DNA of 32,322 nucleotides from the NCBI GenBank assembly GCA_028825115.1, contig JAPKAV010000016.1, positions 1 through 32,322 on the forward strand, given 5' to 3'. Numbering within the stretch: the first letter of the stretch is position 1; each line of letters begins with the position of its first letter. This stretch comes from Candidatus Nanopelagicales bacterium (GTDB lineage Bacteria; Actinomycetota; Actinomycetes; S36-B12). The translations under genes were made by a program, and so were the position numbers. This document shows positions 9,185-15,601 of the stretch, in pieces. Below the pieces are notes generated by a model that ran no database searches, was not told the DNA's origin, and saw only the letters and a list, made by a program, of their open reading frames with translations.

Positions 9185-9937
9185 ATGGGCAAGAAGATCC
9201 GAGTAGGCGTAATCGGTGCAAATGGCAAAATGGGGTCCAGCGTGGTCGCAGCCATACAAACTGACGCACAATGTGAATTGGTCGCGGCGGTAGACATTGA
9301 TGATTCACTGGAAGAATTATTAAAGGCACGCTGTGAAGTAGTGGTGGATTTCACCAACCCTGCAGTCGTGATGGAGAATCTTGCTTTTTATATCAAAAAT
9401 GGAATTCATGCGGTGGTGGGAACATCGGGCTTTACGCCCGAACGTGTTGAAACTCTCGAGCTCTGGGCAGGTCAACGAGCAAATTCGCGAGTTCTTATCG
9501 CACCGAATTTCAGTATGGGTGCAGTACTTATGGTTGCATTTTCTGCAATCGCAGCACCATATTTTGAATCCGTCGAAATTGTTGAGGCTCACCACCCAGA
9601 AAAAGTAGATGCGCCTTCAGGGACGGCTCGCTTCACAGCCGAAAAGATTGCGGAAGCGAGGCAGGGCCACGCCCCCAGCCCGGATGCAACAGATGCTCAA
9701 GATCTGGGCGCGCGAGGGACCAGCGTGAATGGGGTCCCGATTCATTCGGTGAGACTACGCGGACTGGTCGCTCACCAGAAAGTCGTATTTGGGTCGACCG
9801 GTGAAACTCTTACGATCGCACATGATTCATTGAGTAGGGATTCTTTCATGCAGGGTGTACTGATTGCGATCAAGGAAATTGACCACATTGATGGAATTGT
9901 AGTTGGTTTAGAAAACGTCCTGCCACTAGGAAGCTGA
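9185..9937 (+). CDS. dapB: 4-hydroxy-tetrahydrodipicolinate reductase
   Basis: DapB reduces the product of DapA with NAD(P)H in the lysine/diaminopimelate pathway. The N terminus shows the dinucleotide motif GANGKMG (residues 11-17). The catalytic and substrate-binding segment EAHHPEKVDAPSGTA contains H136, H137 and K140, equivalent to the conserved His-His-x-x-Lys. The product has 250 residues, as in actinobacteria. GGAAGGA at 9172-9178 precedes the ATG at 9185. It is the last gene of the pnp-M16-dapB run; the next genes are on the opposite strand. dapA and dapF also occur in this window but not in the same operon. Confidence 0.97.
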   Translation: MGKKIRVGVIGANGKMGSSVVAAIQTDAQCELVAAVDIDDSLEELLKARCEVVVDFTNPAVVMENLAFYIKNGIHAVVGTSGFTPERVETLELWAGQRANSRVLIAPNFSMGAVLMVAFSAIAAPYFESVEIVEAHHPEKVDAPSGTARFTAEKIAEARQGHAPSPDATDAQDLGARGTSVNGVPIHSVRLRGLVAHQKVVFGSTGETLTIAHDSLSRDSFMQGVLIAIKEIDHIDGIVVGLENVLPLGS

Positions 9938-10028
9938 GCGCTAAATTTCTCATCTGTTCACCGGGACTGCCGAACCATTATTCGGGAACGCTCCACCTGC
10001 GAACGTCAATTGGAATTCTTAAAGTTAC

Positions 10029-10367
10029 TCAGGTCGTTTGTCGGGTTTGCACTGAATGACGGTTGCGCCAACGCCCGGAGTTGGTGGCTAACAGTGTGAC
10101 TATTTGCAAGCCGTTCCCATTGATAAAATTTCCCAGCATCCATCCCCGAAATACCAACACGCAAATACCTGCAGCCATAGCGCAAATAAGCGCTGTTCCC
10201 ATTAACACGATCCCTGATGTCGCATAAACAAGGCCAATTGCCAGCAGCGACATGACGCCGAGTGTCATTGGTATCACGACAGCTAGCCGGCACAGGTCAC
10301 ACCGGCCCACGCGCTGCAGTCGAGGCAAGTCTGGTTCAAGATACCGCCACAGGGCACCAAAGATCAA
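10029..10367 (-). CDS. Hypothetical small membrane protein
   Basis: I do not recognise this product. The open frame from a TTG at 10367 gives 112 residues. There are two hydrophobic stretches (about residues 28-48 and 51-72), preceded by a segment with paired cysteines (RCDLC) and followed by a polar tail. It begins 22 nt after the azlD stop in the same direction, so it may be the last gene of that operon. Evidence is weak: the nearest purine-rich site (AAAGGTGAG) is too far from the TTG, no ATG is available, and the frame stays open upstream into azlD. It could be a decayed gene or a chance frame. Confidence 0.35.
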   Translation of the reverse strand: MIFGALWRYLEPDLPRLQRVGRCDLCRLAVVIPMTLGVMSLLAIGLVYATSGIVLMGTALICAMAAGICVLVFRGWMLGNFINGNGLQIVTLLATNSGRWRNRHSVQTRQTT

Positions 10368-10389
10368 CTTGCGAAGTGAAGGCTCACCT

Positions 10390-10698
10390 TTAGGGCATCC
10401 ACCCTAACCAGCGAACCAGAGCGGTACTTGCCGCGGCAACAAGAATTACCACAAGAAAGGGCGCTCGTAGTAGCAAGGCAACTACTGCAACGCCCAGCCC
10501 AAGGACGCGAGCATTGATGAGAAATGCTTGGTCGCTGGCGAATGTTTGAATAGCTACCAACGCCGCGAGTAGTGATACGGGAAGCAACCCGGTCATTCGT
10601 CGGACTGATTCGCGTTCCAATATTCGTTGGGGCAGCAAATAGCCGAGTAGTTTTTCCACATAAGTGCCTAATGAGGCAATCAGGATGCTCGCCCACAT
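10390..10698 (-). CDS. azlD: AzlD branched-chain amino acid exporter small subunit
   Basis: AzlD is the small membrane partner of AzlC; the pair (also BrnE/BrnF) exports branched-chain amino acids and, in Corynebacterium, methionine. The 102-residue protein has three or four hydrophobic segments and the family-like start with TYVEKLLGYLLP followed by RMTGLLPVSLLAALV. Its ATG lies 2 nt beyond the azlC stop, a standard tight coupling. The arrangement azlC-azlD, both on the minus strand, supports the call more than the sequence of this small protein alone. Confidence 0.85.
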   Translation of the reverse strand: MWASILIASLGTYVEKLLGYLLPQRILERESVRRMTGLLPVSLLAALVAIQTFASDQAFLINARVLGLGVAVVALLLRAPFLVVILVAAASTALVRWLGWMP

Positions 10699-10700
10699 GA

Positions 10701-11435
10701 CTAATTTTCCTCAGCAGGCGTCGAGGCCTTGCTCCACAGTAGGCTCGCAGCAACCGCAACTAGAGCGCTAAAGAGTACGGGAAGCCCGGGGCGCAGAAAG
10801 GGAATCAACATCATGGCCAGGGCAGCGCTGGCCACAGCTACGGTCCACATTTTACGATTTTCGCTGCTGGATCCTGATGTGAGGCGGGGCCAGAGCAAGG
10901 CGAGAAAGCCAGCTGGGATTGCGGCATCAAGGCCCAAAACTCCGGGGTCTGAAAGTGCGCTGGCACCAAGGGAACCTAATGCTGTACCAATATTCCAAAA
11001 AACGTAGACACTGAGTCCGGTGGCAAAAAAAGCGCGGCGAGACACCTTTTTCGATGCGTTGTATCGCAATGCCATTGCGGTTGATTCGTCAATTGTCAAA
11101 AGAGCCGTATAAGGCACTTCCTTTTTCTTTGGCATGAGCACTGGCCCCAACGAGAGAGCGTACAAACTATTGCGAGCACCGAGTAGGAGTGCGGTGGCTA
11201 CGGCGATCACTGCGCCGCCACCGGCTCCAATCACGCCAACAAAAGCAAATTGAGAAGCACCGGTGAACATGAAAAGTGACAGGGATTGAGTTTGCAAAAC
11301 GCTCAGCCCACTGGCGACCGAAATTGCGCCAAACGAGAGGGCGTAGGCGCCAGTAGCGATTCCTATTCCCAGCGCATTGGTGTTAATCGACTGGCTTTCA
11401 TCGCCGGATTTGCGGTGGTTGCGCATCCAACCCAT
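10701..11435 (-). CDS. azlC: AzlC branched-chain amino acid exporter large subunit
   Basis: The 244-residue protein is a predicted membrane protein of the AzlC/BrnF family, the main pore-forming subunit of a branched-chain amino acid exporter. Diagnostic stretches include AYALSFGAIS near the N terminus, the FTGASQFAFVGVIGAGG segment, LLGARNSLYALSLGPVL, and the TIDESTAMAL motif. It has about seven hydrophobic segments. AGGGG stands a few bases upstream of the ATG at 11435. No Lrp- or LysR-type regulator gene is adjacent, so control is unknown. It sits in a strand-switched block between conserved housekeeping genes, which may mark a region of lower conservation. Confidence 0.92.
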   Translation of the reverse strand: MGWMRNHRKSGDESQSINTNALGIGIATGAYALSFGAISVASGLSVLQTQSLSLFMFTGASQFAFVGVIGAGGGAVIAVATALLLGARNSLYALSLGPVLMPKKKEVPYTALLTIDESTAMALRYNASKKVSRRAFFATGLSVYVFWNIGTALGSLGASALSDPGVLGLDAAIPAGFLALLWPRLTSGSSSENRKMWTVAVASAALAMMLIPFLRPGLPVLFSALVAVAASLLWSKASTPAEEN

Positions 11436-11454
11436 GCTGCCCCTAACAATCGCA

Positions 11455-11460
11455 AATATA
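11455..11460 (-). promoter_or_regulatory. Possible azlC -10 box
   Basis: On the minus strand TATATT stands about 20 nt upstream of the azlC ATG, with AGGGG between the two. No good -35 box is visible. The 182-nt gap 11436-11617 otherwise holds nothing that I can support as a gene. Confidence 0.3.
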
Positions 11461-11617
11461 ATTGATTCAGGTTAACGGCTGTGATCTTGATGATTCCATC
11501 CGCGTACCTGTCCATGTGACGTGCGCAGCATGGCTTCAGATTCTCATTCACATGCTCACTTCTCGGGCTCGCAAATGGATCAATTCCCTACGCTAAGCGG
11601 GTAATTGCCGTCTCTCG

Positions 11618-12124
11618 TTATTCGGTCTCGAGACTCGTGGTCAATTCAATTTGGTGCACGACGACCGTGCGGTCGGGGTCGTCGGGAGCCGTGCTGAGGG
11701 TTCGGCTGGCGCCGGAAATTCCCCACCCGGTGGACTCCAAGAAAAGTTGACCGTCGTGCTGGTCTTCATTGAGCCAGCAACTTAATCGCACACATCCACT
11801 TCTGTGAGCGAGGTCGGCTGCTGCATTGAGTAACCGTGATCCGATCAGAGTTCGGCGTAGATCAGGGGCCACTTCTATTAGCGATAGGTGCCCTATTTCT
11901 TGATCAAATTCGATGGCCGCAACACCGACAAGAACTCCGTCTCGCTCGCAGATGAGTACGCGCCCGCGGGTTCCTTGATCAGTTATCGCGTGCGCCCACT
12001 GCGATTGGACATCCTCGGGATCAAGTAGGCGTGCAATCTCAGGATGAGAGCGCTTCCAGTTTGTGATTTGAAGAAGCGCGATCTGATCGGAGTCGGTGGC
12101 GTCCGCCAATCGAGTTGTGTCCAC
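11618..12124 (-). CDS. GNAT family N-acetyltransferase
   Basis: The product (168 residues from GTG 12124; 177 if it started at GTG 12151) has the GNAT fold order. There is an N-terminal TDSDQIALLQ helix, central strands GVLVGVAAIEF and GHLSLIEVAPDLRR, a slightly degenerate acetyl-CoA loop followed by LIGSRLLNAAADLA, and the late strand CVRLSCWL with FLESTGWGI. The acceptor cannot be predicted. The GTG at 12124 is preferred because a TANNNT box lies exactly 6 nt upstream of it. The upstream GTG has no ribosome site and would leave only 17 bp to the divergent thyX start. Confidence 0.85.
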   Translation of the reverse strand: MDTTRLADATDSDQIALLQITNWKRSHPEIARLLDPEDVQSQWAHAITDQGTRGRVLICERDGVLVGVAAIEFDQEIGHLSLIEVAPDLRRTLIGSRLLNAAADLAHRSGCVRLSCWLNEDQHDGQLFLESTGWGISGASRTLSTAPDDPDRTVVVHQIELTTSLETE

Positions 12125-12130
12125 GTCGTT

Positions 12131-12136
12131 ACGGTA
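12131..12136 (-). promoter_or_regulatory. Candidate -10 box of a leaderless GNAT promoter
   Basis: On the minus strand TACCGT is followed by 6 nt and then the GTG at 12124. It faces away from the thyX -10 box at 12156-12161, so a 44-bp gap appears to hold two divergent promoters. Confidence 0.45.
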
Positions 12137-12155
12137 TCTGTGTCTGATCACGCAG

Positions 12156-12161
12156 TAGGAT
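12156..12161 (+). promoter_or_regulatory. Candidate -10 box of a leaderless thyX promoter
   Basis: TAGGAT lies 7 nt before the thyX ATG (12169), and a second TAGGAT follows directly at 12162-12167. There is no Shine-Dalgarno site that could serve the ATG. Transcription would start at or beside the A of the start codon. Confidence 0.5.
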
Positions 12162-12168
12162 TAGGATC

Positions 12169-12882
12169 ATGGGAATCGAGTTTCGAAGTGACGTCACCGT
12201 TGAGTTGGTTCGTGCTAATGCCAGTGATGCCGACGTTGTTTTCGCTGCGCGAGTCTCAACTGTTGGGGAGCAATCTCTCGAAGACGTGGATGCTGATCCC
12301 CAGCGTAGCGTCGGGTTGATCAATTATTTAATGCGCGACCGTCATGGCAGCCCGTTTGAACATAATTCCATGACCTTCTTCGTGAAGGCGCCAATTTTCG
12401 TGTGGCGCGAACACATGCGCCACCGGATCGCAAGCTACAACGAAGAATCTGCTCGCTATCGCGAGTTACTCCCGGTCTTCTACGTTCCCAGCCATGAACG
12501 GCCACTTGTACAGTCGGGGAAGCCGGGCGCATACGAGTTTCACCCCGGCACCCCGGCCCAATCTGAGCTGGTGGAACGCACTATCCAAGAATCCTGTACC
12601 GCTGCCTACTCGGGTTACCTGGAGATGCTCGAGGCAGGTGTTGCCCGTGAAGTTGCGCGAATGGTGCTTCCCGTGACCATATATTCATCGGCGTATGTGA
12701 CCATGAATGCGCGAGCACTCATGAATTTCCTTTCCCTCCGGCGCAAAGTGGAGGGATCATATTTCGTGTCCTACCCGCAGCGGGAGATTGAAATGGTGGC
12801 GGAAGTCTACGAAGATCATTTTGCACAGTTGATGCCATTGACACATTCGGCATTCAATGAGCATGGGCGGGTTGCGCCTTAG
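12169..12882 (+). CDS. thyX: FAD-dependent thymidylate synthase ThyX
   Basis: ThyX makes dTMP from dUMP with methylene-tetrahydrofolate, using FAD and NADPH rather than dihydrofolate formation. The signature RHR-x7-S is present as R84-H85-R86 ... S94 within RHRIASYNEESARY, and the C-terminal RALMNFLSLRR segment matches the FAD/dUMP-binding region. Length (237) is normal. It lies upstream of dapA and rnj as in mycobacteria, and head-to-head with the GNAT gene. No thyA gene is visible in the window, but a window this size cannot exclude one elsewhere. Confidence 0.97.
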   Translation: MGIEFRSDVTVELVRANASDADVVFAARVSTVGEQSLEDVDADPQRSVGLINYLMRDRHGSPFEHNSMTFFVKAPIFVWREHMRHRIASYNEESARYRELLPVFYVPSHERPLVQSGKPGAYEFHPGTPAQSELVERTIQESCTAAYSGYLEMLEAGVAREVARMVLPVTIYSSAYVTMNARALMNFLSLRRKVEGSYFVSYPQREIEMVAEVYEDHFAQLMPLTHSAFNEHGRVAP

Positions 12883-12892
12883 CCGGTCACGG

Positions 12893-12898
12893 TAGGCT
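12893..12898 (+). promoter_or_regulatory. Candidate -10 box of a leaderless dapA promoter
   Basis: TAGGCT lies 11 nt after the thyX stop and 6 nt before the dapA ATG (12905). The stretch between the thyX stop and the ATG has no Shine-Dalgarno sequence. Confidence 0.5.
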
Positions 12899-12904
12899 TT
12901 ATCT

Positions 12905-13795
12905 ATGAAAAGTCCGTTCGGAGTGATGCTCACCGCGATGATCACGCCCTTCCAGCCTGACGGCAGTCAAGATCTAGATGGAGCTCAGCGCTTAGCAAGC
13001 CACTTGGTCGACAATCTTGGTCATGAAGGACTCATCATCAATGGAACTACTGGGGAAGCCGCAACGAAAACTGATGCTGAGGATCTGGCACTTTTGCAGG
13101 CCGTGGTGGAAGCCGTGGGAGATCGCGCCACGGTGGTCGCTGGGGTGGGAACCAATGACACCACACACTCGATTTCTAGCGCGAAAGCGGCCCAAAAGGC
13201 AGGCGTGCACGCACTCATGGCGTCTGCACCGTATTACAATCGACCACCTCAGCAGGGAATTTTTGAGCATTTCTGGGCAATCGCTGATAGCACCGATTTG
13301 CCACTGATGACCTACGACATCCCTCGCCGTACCGGGGTGGAGATTGAAACGGAAACTCTGGTCCGATTGGCTAAGCATCCCCGGATAATCGCGAATAAAG
13401 ATGCAAAGGGTGATCTGGAAGCATCCCAATGGGTCATGGCGCGCACCGATTTGGCGTGGTACAGCGGTGAAGACTCACTCAACCTTGCTTTGCTGGCATT
13501 GGGCGCCAGCGGGATGGTGTCGGTTGTGGGGCATCTGGTGGGGGATCGTCTCGCAAAAATGGCGAAGCTGTTTGGGAACGGTGAACTTGAGGCCGCCCGC
13601 GCGATAAATGAATCACTTTTGCCCGTGTATACGGGGGTGTTTCGCGCTCAAGGCGTAATCTTAATTAAGGCTGCGCTAGCCCTTCAAGGCCTGCCCAGCG
13701 GACCTGTTCGACTTCCATTAGTAAATGCAACCCCGAGCGAGATCGAACAATTACGCATTGATCTGGCTGCCGGAGGTGTTGTTCCCTTTGCGTGA
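12905..13795 (+). CDS. dapA: 4-hydroxy-tetrahydrodipicolinate synthase
   Basis: DapA condenses pyruvate with aspartate semialdehyde, the first committed step towards diaminopimelate and lysine. The 296-residue TIM-barrel protein carries the GTTGE motif (residues 47-51), the PYYNRP segment, the YDIPRRTG motif with the catalytic tyrosine, and the Schiff-base lysine K165 in ANKDAKGD. The gene is followed by rnj after 35 nt, a neighbour pair conserved in actinobacteria. The start at 12905 lacks a ribosome site and appears leaderless. Feedback inhibition by lysine is usual in many relatives but is not readable from the sequence here. Confidence 0.97.
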   Translation: MKSPFGVMLTAMITPFQPDGSQDLDGAQRLASHLVDNLGHEGLIINGTTGEAATKTDAEDLALLQAVVEAVGDRATVVAGVGTNDTTHSISSAKAAQKAGVHALMASAPYYNRPPQQGIFEHFWAIADSTDLPLMTYDIPRRTGVEIETETLVRLAKHPRIIANKDAKGDLEASQWVMARTDLAWYSGEDSLNLALLALGASGMVSVVGHLVGDRLAKMAKLFGNGELEAARAINESLLPVYTGVFRAQGVILIKAALALQGLPSGPVRLPLVNATPSEIEQLRIDLAAGGVVPFA

Positions 13796-13830
13796 TGTGC
13801 GCTTTCTAGAAAATATTAAGGACTGATTGC

Positions 13831-15519
13831 ATGTTCCTACCTGAGCTGCCCGCGCCGCCATCATTAGCTCTGGGATCTTTACGAATCATGCCGTTGGGCG
13901 GGCTGGGTGAGATCGGTCGCAATATGACGGTATTTGAATACGATTCCCGGTTGCTCATTGTTGACTGTGGTGTCTTGTTTCCTGAGGAGTCTCATCCTGG
14001 CGTCGATTTAATCCTGCCCGATTTTGAGCCGGTCCTTAATCGGATCAACGATGTTGATGCCATCGTGCTCACCCACGGACATGAGGACCATATTGGCGCG
14101 GTCCCCTACCTTTTGCGGCACCGATCTGATATCCCCATTATCGGCTCAGCATTAACACTTGCTTTTATTGAAGCAAAATTGAAAGAGCATCGCATTAAGG
14201 CATTCACGATGTGTGTTGCGGATCGAGCGGTTGAAAAGGTCGGTCCATTTGAGCTTGAGTTTTTGGCGGTAAATCACTCGATCCCTGATGCCATGGCCAT
14301 TGGGATCACCACTCCGGCCGGCCGGGTACTGCATACGGGCGATTTCAAGATGGACCAGTTACCTCTTGACGGAAGAATCACCGACCTAGCGAGTTTTGCC
14401 AGACTAGGTGAGCTGGGTGTTGACATCTTGATGGTGGACAGCACGAATGCCGAGGTACCTGGTTTTGTGTCCAGCGAAAAAGATATCGTTCCCGTACTCG
14501 AACGAGTATTTAGTCGTGCAAAGGGTCGAGTTATCGTTGCATCATTCGCATCCCATGTGCATCGGATCCAACAGATAATTGATGTCGCGGTTTCGCATAA
14601 CCGGAAAATTGCATTCGTGGGTCGATCCATGGTGCGCAACATGAACGTGGCGCGTGACTTGGGGTATCTAAAAATTCCTGGCGATACCTTGATCTCATTA
14701 GATAAACTGTCCAAATTACCCGATGACGAAGCGGTACTAATTTGTACGGGGTCGCAGGGTGAGCCGATGGCGGTGCTATCGCGAATTGCAAATCGTAGCC
14801 ACGATATTTCGGTCGGAGACGACGACACAATAGTTCTTGCTTCATCTCTCATTCCTGGTAATGAGAATGCGATCTATCGGGTCATTAACGGGTTAACAGC
14901 GCTCGGTGCTGATGTTGTTCACAAAGGGAATGCTCTCGTACATGTGTCCGGACACGCAGCTGCTGGTGAATTGCGTTATGTATTTAACATCGTCAAACCA
15001 AAATACGTAATGCCGATTCATGGCGAGTGGCGACATCTCAAGGCAAATGCGCTACTTGCGCAGAGTGTGGGAGTGCCCACAGATCACGTGCTCGTTGCGA
15101 CCAATGGGACGTGTATTGACCTAGATCGCGGCCAGGCGCGGATGTGCGGTGTCTATCCATTGCGGGAGGTGTATGTCGATGGCGCCAGCGTAGGGAGTGT
15201 GGATGCAAGTTTGCTGAACGACCGTTTGCTCCTGGGTGAAGAAGGCTTCATATCGGTCTATGCGGCCGTTGACATTGCCAGCCGCAGCGTTGTGGCTGGA
15301 CCAGAAATCATTGATCGCGGGGTTGGAGAAACCTCAGATACAACGAAAGTGGCAGTTGAAGTCGCAAAAACCCTGGTTCAGGCGATGGAAGAGGGGATCG
15401 AAGACCCTCATGAGCTTTCCCAAAAAGCCCGAAAAATTGTGGGCAGATGGGTCGGAACCACCCACCGCCGCCGCCCCATGATCGTTCCGGTTGTGATCGG
15501 GATTAAAAGGGGCCATTAG
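13831..15519 (+). CDS. rnj: Ribonuclease J
   Basis: RNase J is a metallo-beta-lactamase/beta-CASP nuclease with endo- and 5'-3' exonuclease activity on RNA. The zinc motif HGHEDH is at residues 82-87, followed by further metal ligands in VNHSIPD and the HTGDFKMD motif. The beta-CASP domain has ASFASHVHR and ICTGSQGEP, and the late motifs HVSGHAA and PIHGEWRHL are present. Length (562) is typical. AAGGA at 13818-13822 precedes the ATG. It lies behind dapA, and together with PNPase upstream it supplies two main exonucleases of this genome. Confidence 0.96.
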   Translation: MFLPELPAPPSLALGSLRIMPLGGLGEIGRNMTVFEYDSRLLIVDCGVLFPEESHPGVDLILPDFEPVLNRINDVDAIVLTHGHEDHIGAVPYLLRHRSDIPIIGSALTLAFIEAKLKEHRIKAFTMCVADRAVEKVGPFELEFLAVNHSIPDAMAIGITTPAGRVLHTGDFKMDQLPLDGRITDLASFARLGELGVDILMVDSTNAEVPGFVSSEKDIVPVLERVFSRAKGRVIVASFASHVHRIQQIIDVAVSHNRKIAFVGRSMVRNMNVARDLGYLKIPGDTLISLDKLSKLPDDEAVLICTGSQGEPMAVLSRIANRSHDISVGDDDTIVLASSLIPGNENAIYRVINGLTALGADVVHKGNALVHVSGHAAAGELRYVFNIVKPKYVMPIHGEWRHLKANALLAQSVGVPTDHVLVATNGTCIDLDRGQARMCGVYPLREVYVDGASVGSVDASLLNDRLLLGEEGFISVYAAVDIASRSVVAGPEIIDRGVGETSDTTKVAVEVAKTLVQAMEEGIEDPHELSQKARKIVGRWVGTTHRRRPMIVPVVIGIKRGH

Positions 15520-15520
15520 C

Positions 15521-15550
15521 CCGCCATGTGTGTCAATTTGTGACACGCGG
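15521..15550 (+). terminator. Hairpin after rnj, possible terminator
   Basis: GTGTCA (15530-15535) pairs exactly with TGACAC (15541-15546) around a 5-nt loop. CCGC (15521-15524) can pair with GCGG (15547-15550) across a bulge. It starts 2 nt after the rnj stop and precedes the ftsK promoter. There is no T run, so it may be a weak or factor-dependent end, or only an mRNA 3' structure. Confidence 0.35.
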
Positions 15551-15588
15551 GGCGTATGTGACTGCAGGGAAATAGCTTATACAGTCGG

Positions 15589-15594
15589 TACGCT
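15589..15594 (+). promoter_or_regulatory. Candidate -10 box of a leaderless ftsK promoter
   Basis: TACGCT is followed by 7 nt and then the ATG at 15602. This supports that ATG over an in-frame start at 15530, which would place the coding region across the hairpin behind rnj. Confidence 0.45.
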
Positions 15595-15601
15595 GGGGTA
15601 T

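Noticed and set aside
9970-9985. Small hairpin CCGAA/TTCGG between dapB and the minus-strand block as a bidirectional terminator
   Set aside because: The stem has only 5 bp and there is no T run on either side.
10364-10759. A 131-codon minus-strand frame overlapping azlD
   Set aside because: The azlD frame at 10390-10698 has the family sequence and tight coupling to azlC; this frame is an out-of-phase shadow.
11625-11634. Perfect palindrome GTCTCGAGAC near the GNAT stop
   Set aside because: It is within coding sequence, has no loop and no T run, and is likely incidental.
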